A stretch of DNA of 46,425 bases from JANNGZ01 sp031404155 (GCA_031404155.1 JANNGZ010000134.1:1-46425); one strand, 5' to 3'. Shown: positions 8,021-16,516, counted from the first letter of the stretch. Notes: generated from the sequence alone by a model not told the origin. Translations and numbers: made by a program.

Positions 8021-8713
8021 ATGTTCGGCCAGTTCAAACCGATTCCGTTCGATCCTTACGCGCGCAGCCGGTCACGCTGGCGCCTGCCGCGCTGGCTGGT
8101 GCTGCTGCTGGCCGGCGTCGCCATCGGTGTGGCTGCGGTCATCCTGGTGCAAGAGCGCTACCTGCCGCCGCGCTTGTCTTCGGGCGAGTCGGCCAAGCTG
8201 CGCGCCGCCTTCGAACAAACCGACGCCGAGCGCGCCCGGCTGAAGAGCCAGTTGGAGGAGAGCACCAAGAAGCTCGACACCGCCCTGGCCGACAGCAAGG
8301 CCGCGGCCAGCGAGCTCGAATCGAGCCGTGCCTCGACTGTGCGGCTGCGCGAAGACTTGAACGCCGCGGTGGCCTCGCTGCCGCCGGACCCGCGCGGCGG
8401 CAGCGTGGAGGTGCGCGCGGCGCAGTTCGCCGCCAGCGGCGGCATGCTCGCCTACGACGTGGTGCTCACCCGCCCGCGCGGAGCCACCAAGCCGGTCATC
8501 GGGGTGATGCAGCTGGTGCTCGCCGGCGACGGCGCGCGGGGCGCGGAGACCACGGTGAACCTGCAACCCGTACCGGTGTCGGTGACCAGCCATGAGGTGC
8601 TGCGCGGCCGCCTGCCGCTGCCCGAGGGCTTCAAGCCGCGCCAGGCCACGATCCAGATCCTCGACCGCGTCGCGGGCAAGGCATTGGGCATGCGCGTGAT
8701 CCTGGTCAAGTAG
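8021..8713 (+). CDS. membrane-anchored coiled-coil protein (DUF6776-like)
   Basis: 230-residue bitopic protein. A short basic cytoplasmic N-terminus (FDPYARSRSRWRLPRW) precedes one transmembrane helix (residues 24-43, LVLLLAGVAIGVAAVILV). A periplasmic coiled coil follows (about 57-105, rich in Glu, Lys and Ala), then a C-terminal beta-rich domain (VEVRAAQFAASGGMLAYDVVL...). It resembles a family widely found in Burkholderiales that I tentatively place as DUF6776; function unknown. ATG 8021 was chosen because the upstream 18 codons of open frame are atypical. It is divergent from the beta-propeller gene, with a 184-bp spacer in which I see no obvious site. Confidence 0.8.
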   Translation: MFGQFKPIPFDPYARSRSRWRLPRWLVLLLAGVAIGVAAVILVQERYLPPRLSSGESAKLRAAFEQTDAERARLKSQLEESTKKLDTALADSKAAASELESSRASTVRLREDLNAAVASLPPDPRGGSVEVRAAQFAASGGMLAYDVVLTRPRGATKPVIGVMQLVLAGDGARGAETTVNLQPVPVSVTSHEVLRGRLPLPEGFKPRQATIQILDRVAGKALGMRVILVK

Positions 8714-8828
8714 GGCGCGAATTTCGAGCGACTTTTGCGGCACACACGCACGCTCACAGATTGGCGCTGGCTTAATGGCGGTGATGCACTATTTTCATTA
8801 GCCCACCCCGGCTGAATCGAGGTTCCCC

Positions 8829-9272
8829 ATGCCTGCCGCACTGCACTCCGCACGACCCGCCGCCGACAGCCCCGCCGCGCTGGCCCAGGTGTTGGCGATG
8901 GTCATGGCCACCCACTCGGAGATCGACGCCAGCGAAGTCCGCATGCTCGAAGCGATGGACGCGTTCAATCGCATCGGTCTGTCGGAGCCGGCGTTCCTGA
9001 AGATCGCGGGCGAATGCCGCAGCGGAACTTGCCATGACCTGGCGCGGCACGAGTGGCTGCACGGCGACGACCTGGAAGCGATCGACCAGATCCTGGACCA
9101 GGTGCAGGACACCCACCATCGCCTGCTGCTGTGCCGGCTCGCGGGCTGCCTGATCACCGCCGACGGCCATGTGAGGGAAGTGGAACGCTCGCTCTACGAC
9201 CACATGCTGCTGCGCTGGGGCTACACCCGCTCCAGCGTGTCGCGCGCGATGATCGCCGCCCGGGTGCACTGA
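8829..9272 (+). CDS. TerB-like (tellurite-resistance-B fold) protein
   Basis: 147-residue cytoplasmic, all-helical protein. The segment MVMATHSEIDASEVRMLEA (about residues 25-43) and the second half LLLCRLAGCLITADGHVREVE (about 100-120) are two helix-acid-helix units, as in TerB/DjlA-type domains where Asp/Glu residues bind a metal. The family assignment is by motif feel only. Start ATG 8829 is preceded by GAGG. The 115-bp upstream region contains a weak promoter-like stretch (TTGGCG near 8761, AT-rich around 8787). The cyclic-nucleotide-binding gene follows on the same strand after 121 bp. No other ter genes are present. Confidence 0.6.
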   Translation: MPAALHSARPAADSPAALAQVLAMVMATHSEIDASEVRMLEAMDAFNRIGLSEPAFLKIAGECRSGTCHDLARHEWLHGDDLEAIDQILDQVQDTHHRLLLCRLAGCLITADGHVREVERSLYDHMLLRWGYTRSSVSRAMIAARVH

Positions 9273-9393
9273 ACCCGGCGGCGTTTTTGGGGGTGCAGGC
9301 CGCGCACGCGCCGCCGGGCCGAACGTGGCCCGGTTCGTGCCGAGCGGCCTACACTGGAATCCGGGGCACGCATTTTGCGGCCGGGAGAGTTCG

Positions 9394-9888
9394 ATGCGGC
9401 CAACGCGGACCGAACTGCTGCAGGGGATGCCGGTCTTCGGCGCGATCCGCGAAGACACGCTGCAACTCCTGCTCGGGCGCGCCCGGGTGGTGGCCGTGGC
9501 GGCCGGCGAATATTTCTTCCGCGAGAACGACGCCGCCGACTCGTTGTTCGTGCTTGAGGCGGGCAGCGTGGCGGTCCTCAAAAACTGGCAAGGCCGCGAC
9601 TTCGTGCTGCACCGGCTGGTGGCGGGCGACTGCTTCGGCGAGATGGCCTTGATGGACCTGCAGCCGCGCAGTGCATCGGTACGCGCCGATGCCGACTGCC
9701 TGGCGATCGAGCTCTCCGCGGCCGACCTGCTGTTCTTGTTCGAGCGCGACGCCGAACAGTTTGCGCTGATCCAGATGAACTTCGGGCGCGAGGTGTGCCG
9801 GCGCCTGCGGGCGGCCGACGAACTGCTGTTCCGCGCCGGCCGGGGCGAGCTGGACGTCGGCCCGGACACGCTGTTCCGCGCGGCTTGA
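9394..9888 (+). CDS. cyclic-nucleotide-binding (Crp-like sensor) domain protein
   Basis: 164 residues consisting of a single cNMP-binding beta-barrel. The phosphate-binding cassette is visible as FGEMALMDLQPRSASV (81-96), including the Arg that contacts the cyclic phosphate, and AGEYFFRENDAADSLFVLEAGSVAV (about 37-61) forms the early strands. No C-terminal helix-turn-helix DNA-binding domain follows; only a helix and a short tail (RRLRAADELLFRAGRGEL). It is therefore a stand-alone sensor or regulatory subunit rather than a Crp-type transcription factor. ATG 9394 was chosen for GGGAG 6-10 bp upstream. It converges on the EamA gene with a 14-bp spacer. Confidence 0.85.
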   Translation: MRPTRTELLQGMPVFGAIREDTLQLLLGRARVVAVAAGEYFFRENDAADSLFVLEAGSVAVLKNWQGRDFVLHRLVAGDCFGEMALMDLQPRSASVRADADCLAIELSAADLLFLFERDAEQFALIQMNFGREVCRRLRAADELLFRAGRGELDVGPDTLFRAA

Positions 9889-9902
9889 TCCCGGGGCCGG
9901 CT

Positions 9903-10820
9903 CTAGGCGTCCGCCACCGATGGCTGGCGCTGTGGCCAGGTCGCCAACAACAGGCCGGTCATCGCGAGTACGAAGGCGGCAACATGCGCGCCGCCGAAAG
10001 CTTCGCCGAGAAACAACACGCCCACCAGCGCGGCGCTCACCGGCAGCATCACGGTGAACACACCCGCCTGCGGCGCGCCCACATGGCGCAGGCCTATCAT
10101 CCACAGCCACACCGTGACCACGCTGGCGGCGATCGCATAGAACACCAGCAGCACCCAGGTGGCGGCACCGATCGCACCGAAGTCGAAGCTCAGCGCCTGC
10201 CACAGGCCCAGCGGCGTCACCAGGGCCAGCCCCCAGAGGTTGATCAAGGCGCTGATGCGCCGCGGCGACACCTGCGCGGCGAGCCGCTTGCCGATGACCA
10301 CGTAGCTGGCTTCGCAAACCACCGCGCCGAGCAGCAGCGCGTAGCCCCACCACGGCGCCGCTGCGGCGCCGCCGCTGCCGCCCTTGGCCATGGCCAGCAG
10401 CGCAATGCCGGCCGCGGCGCAGGCGATCGCGGCCATCACCCGCGGGCGGATGCGCTCACCGAGAAAGAGGCGCGAGAGCAGCGCCACCATCGCCGGCAGC
10501 GAGGCCATCACCACACCCGCGGCCACGGCCGAGGTGGCCTGCACACCGAAGAGCATGCAGATCGAGAAGAGGAAGTTGCCGAGGAAACTCTCCCAGAACA
10601 TCAGCACCCGGTCGTGACGCGACAGCGGCGCTTCGCCCGGCGCGCGCTTCACCCAATGCGGCATCGCCAGCGCGGCGATGCCGAAACGCAGCCAGGCGAG
10701 CAGGAACACCGGGAACGCTGCGACGAGCAGTTTGCTCAAGCCCACATAGCTGCCCACCAGCGCCATGCTGGCGGCCAGGCAGAGGTAGGCGATCAGCGGC
10801 GGGTGAGGGTGGCCACCCAT
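9903..10820 (-). CDS. EamA/DMT-superfamily transporter
   Basis: 305-residue inner-membrane protein with about ten hydrophobic helices arranged as two EamA repeats (about 10-140 and 155-290). Examples are LIAYLCLAASMALVGSYVGL, the Gly-rich ends of helices 3-5, and GVFTVMLPVSAALVGVLFLGE (the hallmark PVxAxLxGxxFLGE of the second repeat). Family members export amino acids, metabolites or drugs; the substrate here is unknown. The start ATG at 10820 overlaps the stop of the upstream ligase gene by ATGA, so it is translated from the same message as GabT and the ligase. That makes a polyamine- or GABA-related or gamma-glutamyl substrate plausible. Confidence 0.85.
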   Translation of the reverse strand: MGGHPHPPLIAYLCLAASMALVGSYVGLSKLLVAAFPVFLLAWLRFGIAALAMPHWVKRAPGEAPLSRHDRVLMFWESFLGNFLFSICMLFGVQATSAVAAGVVMASLPAMVALLSRLFLGERIRPRVMAAIACAAAGIALLAMAKGGSGGAAAAPWWGYALLLGAVVCEASYVVIGKRLAAQVSPRRISALINLWGLALVTPLGLWQALSFDFGAIGAATWVLLVFYAIAASVVTVWLWMIGLRHVGAPQAGVFTVMLPVSAALVGVLFLGEAFGGAHVAAFVLAMTGLLLATWPQRQPSVADA

Positions 10821-12157
10821 CAGAACGCGGTGGCGTAGCGCTCGAGTTCCCAGCAGCTCACATGGCGCGAATACGCGGTCCACTCCTCGCGCTTCAGGCG
10901 CACAAATTCGCGGGTCAGCGTGTCGCCGAGCGCGCCGCACACGGTCGCGTCGGACTCCAGCGCGTCGATGGCTTCGGTGAGGCTCTGCGGCAGCTGTGCG
11001 ATGCCGCGCTCGCGCGCCTGCTCGGGGGGCATCTCGAAGAGGTCGTCGGTGCAATCCGGGCCGGGGTCCAGGCGGCGTTCGATGCCGTCGAGCCCGGCCG
11101 CGATCAACGCGGCGGTGGCCAGGTAGGGATTGGCGCTCGAGTCGGGCAGCCGCCATTCGAAGCGGCCGCGCAGGGTGCGCACCAGGGCGGTCCGGTTGTT
11201 CGGCCCCTGTGCGATGCTCGCTGGCGCCCAGGAGGTGCCCGAACGGGACGGCGCCACCGTCAAACGCTTGTACGAGTTGACGTTGGGCGCGGCCACCGCG
11301 CACAGGGCCGGCGCATGGTCGAGCACGCCGGCGACGAACTGCCGCGCGGTGGTGGACAGCTCCGCGCTGCTGCCAGCCTCGGGAACGAACACCGACTTCG
11401 CGTTTTCACCGTCGCCGCGCCAGAGCGAGACATGCATATGCATGCCGCTGCCTGGCTGGTCGGCAAAGGGCTTGGGCATCATCGAGAACAGCATGCCGTG
11501 CTGCTCGGCGATGACCTGCGCCGCGAGCTTGAACAGCATCAGGTGGTCGGCGCTGGCCAGGGCCTCGTCGAACGCGAAGTTGACCTCGTACTGGCCATGC
11601 GCGGCTTCATGGTCGATTTGCAGCACGTCCAGGCCCGCGCCTTCGAGCGCGTCCTGCAGCTCGCGCAGGAAGGGCACCTGGCGCGGCAAGCTCTTCAGGT
11701 CGTAGGAGGGTTTGTCCAGCCGGTCCTGCGTGTCGGCGGGCACGAAGCCGGTGCCTTCGCGGCGCAGCAGGAAAAACTCGGGTTCGATGCCGGTGCGCAA
11801 ATGCAGACCTTGTTGCGCGAGCCGTGCGCAGGCGCGCTTGAGCACCTGGCGCGGGCAGGCGTCGAAGGGCTCGCCGGCGACAAAACCGTCGCAGACGATG
11901 CGCGCCACGCCCGGCATCCAGGGCAGCGCGCTCACCGTGCTGGCGTAGCCGCGCGCCATGTATTCCGAGCGTGCCCCGGTGCGTGCCAGGCCGGTGCCGG
12001 CGATCGACGGGCCGGCGAAGCCGGCGCCGATGGTGAGCAGGTCGTCGACGTGCGCCAGCGGCACCAGCTTGCCCTTTGCCACGCCGTGGATGTCGGTGAA
12101 CTGGGCGAGCAGCGTGTGCACGCCCGCGGCTTCGAGCTGTTCGCGCAGGTCTTTCAT
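10820..12157 (-). CDS. glutamine-synthetase-family ligase (type III / GlnT-like), probable gamma-glutamyl-amine ligase
   Basis: 445 residues with the complete GS fold. The N-terminal beta-grasp has FTDIHGVAKGKLVP (20-33). Metal ligands lie in EPEFFLL (125-131), DHEAAHGQYEVNF (182-194) and GSGMHMHVSLW (His240/242). ATP/glutamate residues are NSYKRL (294-299), NRTALVR (321-327) and EWRLPD (334-339). The segment where GlnA has its adenylylated Tyr reads LFEMPPEQ, so that Tyr is absent. This resembles the type III/GlnT group, which includes gamma-glutamyl-amide synthetases as well as true GS; substrate unproven. It is coupled by ATGA overlaps to GabT upstream and EamA downstream, implying a role in amine or GABA metabolism. 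Confidence 0.85.
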   Translation of the reverse strand: MKDLREQLEAAGVHTLLAQFTDIHGVAKGKLVPLAHVDDLLTIGAGFAGPSIAGTGLARTGARSEYMARGYASTVSALPWMPGVARIVCDGFVAGEPFDACPRQVLKRACARLAQQGLHLRTGIEPEFFLLRREGTGFVPADTQDRLDKPSYDLKSLPRQVPFLRELQDALEGAGLDVLQIDHEAAHGQYEVNFAFDEALASADHLMLFKLAAQVIAEQHGMLFSMMPKPFADQPGSGMHMHVSLWRGDGENAKSVFVPEAGSSAELSTTARQFVAGVLDHAPALCAVAAPNVNSYKRLTVAPSRSGTSWAPASIAQGPNNRTALVRTLRGRFEWRLPDSSANPYLATAALIAAGLDGIERRLDPGPDCTDDLFEMPPEQARERGIAQLPQSLTEAIDALESDATVCGALGDTLTREFVRLKREEWTAYSRHVSCWELERYATAF

Positions 12158-13437
12158 GGGGTCGCGCCGGTGAGGGCTTGGCGCAGTGAGCTTTGCAAGA
12201 TTGCAAGGGCTTCGTCGAACACGCCGTCGGAAATCGTGAGGGGGAACAGGAAGCGCAACACGTTGCCGTTGACCCCGCAGGTGAGCAGGATCAGGCCCTG
12301 CTTGAGCGCGGCGACCTGCACCGCCTTCGTGAACTCGGCGTCGGGCAGGCCTTGGGAGCTGAACTCCACCGCAACCATGCCGCCGAGGCCACGCACGTCG
12401 GCAATTTGCGGCACCTGCGCGCGCAGGCCGTTGAGCAGTTCTTTGAGCCTGCCGCCGAGCAGCGCGCCGCGCTCGGGCAACTGCTCTTCGGCCATGACCT
12501 CGATGACCGCATGCGCTGCCGCCACCGCGAGCGGGTTGCCGGCGTAGGTGCCGCCCAGGCCGCCGGGCGCGGGAGCGTCCATGATCTCGGCGCGGCCGGT
12601 CACCGCCGACAGCGGCACACCCGCGGCCAGGCTCTTGGCGATGCAAATCAGGTCGGGCAGCACCTTGAAATGTTCCATCGCGAACATCTTGCCGGTGCGC
12701 CCGAATCCGGTCTGCACCTCGTCTGCGATCAGCACGATGCCATGTTCGTCGCACAGCTCGCGCAGCCACTGCACCGCATCGGCGCCGATCACGTTGAAGC
12801 CGCCTTCGCCCTGTACCGGCTCGAACACGATCGCGGCGACGCGGGCGGGCTCGATATCGGCCTTGAAGATGTGCTGCAGCGCGCGCTTCACCTCGCCCAG
12901 GTCGGCGCCTTCGGCGGGGAAGGGCGCGTGGTAGATCTCGGGCGGGAAGGGGCCGAAGCCGGCCTTGTACGGCTGCACCTTGCCGGTGAGCGCCACCGCA
13001 AACATCGAGCGGCCGTGAAAGGCGCCGCCGAAAGCGATCACGCCCGAGCGTTTGGTAAACGAGCGCGCGATCTTGACTGCGTTTTCAATCGCCTCGGCGC
13101 CGGTGGAGAAGAGCGCGGTCTTTTTCGCGTGGCTGCCGGGGGTGAGCGCGTTGAGCTTTTCGGCCAGCGCCACATAGCCCTCGTAGGGCACCACCTGGTA
13201 GCAGGTGTGGGTGAAGGCGTCGGCCTGGGCCTGGATCGCGGCCACCACCTTCGGGTGGCCATGGCCGACGTTCATCACCGCAATGCCGCCGGCGAAGTCG
13301 ATGAAGCGGCGGCCTTCGACGTCCCAGAGTTCGGCGCCCAGCGCGCGCTGGGCGAAGAAGGGCGCCATCACACCAACACCCCGCGGCGTGGCGGCGGCTT
13401 TGCGGGCGAGCAGTTGTTCGTTCTGCGAGTGGTTCAT
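12154..13437 (-). CDS. gabT: 4-aminobutyrate--2-oxoglutarate aminotransferase
   Basis: PLP-dependent class-III aminotransferase of 427 residues that converts GABA to succinate semialdehyde. Visible are the PLP phosphate loop STGAEAIENAVK (111-122), FHGRS (140-144), EPVQGEGGF (206-214), LIADEVQTGFGRTG with the PLP Asp239, and the Schiff-base Lys268 in CIAKSLAAGVPL, all in the GabT pattern. ATG 13437 has GGGAG six bases upstream. It heads the gabT-ligase-eamA unit (4-bp overlap with the ligase). The 187-bp upstream spacer contains a possible promoter and a small GGCGC hairpin. No gabD (succinate-semialdehyde dehydrogenase) is in the window. Confidence 0.9.
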   Translation of the reverse strand: MNHSQNEQLLARKAAATPRGVGVMAPFFAQRALGAELWDVEGRRFIDFAGGIAVMNVGHGHPKVVAAIQAQADAFTHTCYQVVPYEGYVALAEKLNALTPGSHAKKTALFSTGAEAIENAVKIARSFTKRSGVIAFGGAFHGRSMFAVALTGKVQPYKAGFGPFPPEIYHAPFPAEGADLGEVKRALQHIFKADIEPARVAAIVFEPVQGEGGFNVIGADAVQWLRELCDEHGIVLIADEVQTGFGRTGKMFAMEHFKVLPDLICIAKSLAAGVPLSAVTGRAEIMDAPAPGGLGGTYAGNPLAVAAAHAVIEVMAEEQLPERGALLGGRLKELLNGLRAQVPQIADVRGLGGMVAVEFSSQGLPDAEFTKAVQVAALKQGLILLTCGVNGNVLRFLFPLTISDGVFDEALAILQSSLRQALTGATP

Positions 13438-13465
13438 TCGAGGCTCCCGGGGTTCACGGCTCGAT

Positions 13466-13492
13466 GTTATGGCTCAGCTTGCCGGCCTGCAA
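13466..13492 (-). promoter_or_regulatory. possible sigma-70 promoter of the gabT unit
   Basis: Read on the minus strand, TTGCAG (13492-13487) and CATAAC (13471-13466) lie 15 bp apart, about 30 bp ahead of the gabT start codon. The -35 is good, the -10 moderate and the spacing short, so this is tentative. It would give gabT its own start site besides read-through from the upstream spu-like genes. Confidence 0.3.
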
Positions 13493-13624
13493 TCCGAAGG
13501 TTGGCATCCGTGGGTCGGCAGTCGCGTCGGCGCAAGAGCCTTGCCGTCGCGGACCGCAGTCCGGCGCGCCACCTGCGCTCGACGCCCACACACTTTCGGC
13601 CCTGTACATGGCGCTTGGCGCCGT

Positions 13625-15013
13625 TCACAACCAGCCATTCGCGGTCGCATCGGCAAGCGTGAGGTCGAGGCAGCGGCGGATCAGCGCCACCATCTCGTCG
13701 ATCTGCGCCCGTGTGATCACCAGCGGCGGCGCGATGATCATGCGGTCGCCCACTGCACGCATGATCACGCCTTCGCGGAAGCAGTGGCCGCGGCAGAGCA
13801 TGCCCACCTCGAGTTCGGACCCGAAGGCCACCGCGCGACCGTTCGGTGCCAAGGGTTTTTCTTTCACCAGCAGCAGCGCGCCCATCAGGCCGCAGGTCTG
13901 TGCCTCGCCGACCAGCGGGTGTTCACCCAGGCGCGCAAATGCTGCGGCGAGGTAGGGCCCGGTGTCCTCGCGTACCCGTTCGACCAGACCCAGCTCGCGC
14001 ATCAAACGGATATTGGCCAGCGCCACTGCGCAGGCCACCGGATGGCCCGAGTAGGTGTAGCCGTGGTTGAAATCGCCGCCCTTTTCGATCAGCACCCGGG
14101 CTACACGCTCGCCGACCATCACACCGCCGAGCGGCACATAGCCACTGGTGACGCCCTTGGCAAAGGTCATCAGGTCGGGGCGGCTGCCCACCGTCTCGCA
14201 ACCCCACCAATTTCCTGTGCGGCCGAAGCCGCAGATGACCTCGTCGCTGATCAGCAGCACGCCGTACTGGTCGCAGATGCGTTGCACCTCGGGCCAGTAG
14301 GTTTCGGGCGGCACGATGACGCCGCCGGCACCCTGGATCGGTTCGCCGATGAACGCGGCCACCTTGTCGGGCCCGACTTCGAGGATCTTGCTTTCGAGCC
14401 AGCCCGCGGCCACCTTGCCGAACTCGGGGCGCGAGAGTTCACCGCCGTTGGCGAACCAGTAGGGTTGTTCGATATGCGTGATGCCGGGTATCGGCAGGCC
14501 GCCCTGTTCGTGCATGCCCTTCATGCCGCCGAGCGAGGCGCCCGCCATCGTCGAGCCGTGGTAGCCGTTCCAGCGGCCGATGATCACCTGCCGCTCGGGT
14601 TGGCCGAGCAGGGCCCAGTAGCGCCGCACCATGCGCACCACGGTGTCGTTGCCCTCGGAGCCCGAGCCCGCGAAGAAGACATGCTGGAAGCCGGGCGGCG
14701 AGATATCGCTGAGCAGCTCGGCGAGTTCGATCGCCGGTGGCGTCGCGGTCTGGAAGAAGGCGTTGTAGAACGCCAGCTCTTTCATTTGCTTCGTGGCCGC
14801 GTCCACCAGCGCCTGCTGGCCGTAGCCCACGTTCACGCACCACAGGCCGCTCATCGCGTCGAGGATGCGCTGGCCGTCGCTGTCGCGCAGGTAGATGCCC
14901 TCGGCGCTGGTGATGATGCGCGAGCCCTTTTTGGCCAGCGCCTGGAAGTCGGTGAAAGGGTGCAGGAAATGCGCCGCGTCTGCGGCCTGCCACTCTTTCG
15001 TGGTGCGCGTCAT
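13625..15013 (-). CDS. SpuC-like polyamine/omega-amino-acid--pyruvate aminotransferase
   Basis: Class-III PLP aminotransferase of 462 residues. Motifs include GLWCVNVGYG (56-65), FFAGSGSEGNDTVVR (113-127), WNGYHGSTMAGASLGG (148-163), EPIQGAGGVIVPPETYW (224-240), ISDEVICGFGRTG (PLP Asp257) and the Schiff-base Lys286 in MTFAKGVTSGYVPLGG. This pattern matches SpuC/putrescine-pyruvate aminotransferases and related beta-alanine/omega aminotransferases. Its position directly after a glutamylpolyamine synthetase and a gamma-glutamyl-GABA hydrolase mirrors Pseudomonas spuABC and supports putrescine/cadaverine deamination. ATG 15013 has GAGG upstream. The aldehyde dehydrogenase needed next is not in the window. 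Confidence 0.88.
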   Translation of the reverse strand: MTRTTKEWQAADAAHFLHPFTDFQALAKKGSRIITSAEGIYLRDSDGQRILDAMSGLWCVNVGYGQQALVDAATKQMKELAFYNAFFQTATPPAIELAELLSDISPPGFQHVFFAGSGSEGNDTVVRMVRRYWALLGQPERQVIIGRWNGYHGSTMAGASLGGMKGMHEQGGLPIPGITHIEQPYWFANGGELSRPEFGKVAAGWLESKILEVGPDKVAAFIGEPIQGAGGVIVPPETYWPEVQRICDQYGVLLISDEVICGFGRTGNWWGCETVGSRPDLMTFAKGVTSGYVPLGGVMVGERVARVLIEKGGDFNHGYTYSGHPVACAVALANIRLMRELGLVERVREDTGPYLAAAFARLGEHPLVGEAQTCGLMGALLLVKEKPLAPNGRAVAFGSELEVGMLCRGHCFREGVIMRAVGDRMIIAPPLVITRAQIDEMVALIRRCLDLTLADATANGWL

Positions 15014-15064
15014 GGTGAAGTCCTCAGCGGCCGCTGCATGCCGCAGAGCCTTTCCAAGTGAACA

Positions 15065-15145
15065 CCGCGGAACCGGCTTTGCCGGGCCGCTGGTGTTGCC
15101 CCCTTGAGGGGGAGACGGCCGAAGGCCGTTTCGGGGGTGGGTGTC
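15065..15145. repeat. GC-rich intergenic mosaic repeat with two hairpins
   Basis: The spacer between the SpuC-like gene and the glutamine-synthetase gene holds ggctttgccgggccgctgg-like sequence. Two adjacent hairpins follow: CCCCC-TTGA-GGGGG (15099-15112) and ACGGCC-GAA-GGCCGT (15115-15129), then TTTCGGGGGTGGGTG. Strings of this type (low-loop hairpins, 'tttcgggggtggg' end) recur between genes in Burkholderiales genomes, as I recall them. On the minus strand it could partly terminate or stabilise mRNA within the polyamine unit. No U-tract follows on that strand. Confidence 0.55.
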
Positions 15146-15148
15146 ATG

Positions 15149-16516
15149 CTAGACATGCAGCAAGAGGTGCTCGCGCTCCCACGGCGAGATCACTTTCATG
15201 AACTCGGCGTACTCGATCTCCTTGACTTCGGCGTAGACGGTGACAAAGGCTTCACCGAGCACCGCGGCCAGGTCTTTCTCGTCGCGCAACAAGGCCAGCG
15301 CTTCGCCCAGGCTGCGCGGCAATTGGAAGTCGCCGAGGTAGGCGTCGCCCTTGCATTCGGGCGTCGGCTCGATGCGGTTCTTGATGCCCAGGTAGCCGCA
15401 GGCCAGCGTCGCCGCGAGCGCCACATAGGGGTTGGCGTCGGCGCCGATCACCCGGTTCTCGATGCGCCGGGATTCGGCTGAGGACACCGGCGAGCGGATG
15501 CCCACGGTGCGGTTGTCGGTGCCCCACTGAATGTTGATCGGCGCGGCGTTGCTGCGCACCAGGCGACGGTAACTGTTGACGTAGGGCGCGAACAGCGCCA
15601 TCGCCGCCGGGATGTACTTCTGCAGGCCGCCGATGTACCAGTAGAACTCCTTCGTCGCCGAGCCGTCCTCGGCGCTGAAGATGTTGCGGCCGCTGCTCTT
15701 GCTCACCAGGCTCTGGTGGATATGCATCGCGCTGCCCGGCTCGCCGGCGATCGGCTTGGCCATGAAGGTGGCAAACATGTCATGGCGCAGCGCGGCCTCG
15801 CGCACCGTGCGCTTGAAGAAGAACACTTCGTCGGCAAGCTGCAGCGGCTTGTCGTGAAAGAAGTTGATCTCCATCTGCCCGGCGCCGACTTCGTGGATCA
15901 GGGTGTCGACGCCCAACTCCATCTTCTCGCAGTAGTCGTAGACATCCTCGAACAGCGGGTCGAACTCGTTGACCGCGTCGATCGAGTAGGCCTGGCGCGA
16001 AGTCTCGCTGCGGCCGCTGCGGCCGATCGGGGGTTTCAGCGGCACGTCGGGGTCGCTGTTGCGCGCGACCAGGTAGAACTCGAGCTCGGGTGCCACGATC
16101 GGCTGCCAGCCCTCGGCGTCGAAGAGTTCGCACACCCGCCGCAACACCGAGCGCGGCGCAAACGGGATGATCTTGCCGTCGCGGTCATAGCAGTCGTGCA
16201 GCACCTGCGCGGTGGGGTCGGTGGCCCAGGGCACGATGCGCACCGTGGCCGGGTCGGGGCGCAGGTGCATGTCGCGGTCGGTGGCGTGGATCACGTCGTA
16301 GTACGGGCCCTCTTCGGGGAATTCGCCGGTGACGCCCATCGCCACCACCGCCTCGGGCAGGCGCATGCCGCGGTCTTCGGTGAATTTTTCGCGCGGCAGA
16401 ATCTTGCCGCGCGCTACGCCGGTGAGATCGGGCACCAGGCATTCGATCTCGGTCACGCGGCGCTCGTTGAGCCATTGTTCGAGGTCGCTGAAGTTGAAGT
16501 TCTCTCTTGTCACCAT
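15149..16516 (-). CDS. puuA: glutamine-synthetase-family gamma-glutamylpolyamine (putrescine) synthetase
   Basis: ATP-dependent ligase that joins glutamate to putrescine or other polyamines, 455 residues. GS motifs present are VPDLTGVARGKILP (28-41), APELEFYLV, HEVGAGQMEINFFHDKPL (metal Glu residues), GSAMHIHQSL (His), NSYRRL, NRTVGIR and RIENRVIGADANPY. This is the PuuA/SpuB/SpuI signature rather than GlnA: the adenylylation-Tyr segment is missing. ATG 16516 was chosen because AGGTGG sits just upstream; the open frame continues 14 codons further. It lies between the gamma-glutamyl-GABA hydrolase gene and the SpuC-like aminotransferase, giving the spuABC order. Confidence 0.9.
   Translation of the reverse strand: MVTRENFNFSDLEQWLNERRVTEIECLVPDLTGVARGKILPREKFTEDRGMRLPEAVVAMGVTGEFPEEGPYYDVIHATDRDMHLRPDPATVRIVPWATDPTAQVLHDCYDRDGKIIPFAPRSVLRRVCELFDAEGWQPIVAPELEFYLVARNSDPDVPLKPPIGRSGRSETSRQAYSIDAVNEFDPLFEDVYDYCEKMELGVDTLIHEVGAGQMEINFFHDKPLQLADEVFFFKRTVREAALRHDMFATFMAKPIAGEPGSAMHIHQSLVSKSSGRNIFSAEDGSATKEFYWYIGGLQKYIPAAMALFAPYVNSYRRLVRSNAAPINIQWGTDNRTVGIRSPVSSAESRRIENRVIGADANPYVALAATLACGYLGIKNRIEPTPECKGDAYLGDFQLPRSLGEALALLRDEKDLAAVLGEAFVTVYAEVKEIEYAEFMKVISPWEREHLLLHV

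Noticed and set aside
8829..9272. Tellurite-resistance operon
   Set aside because: Only one TerB-like fold protein is present, with no TerC, TerD, TerZ or TerA.
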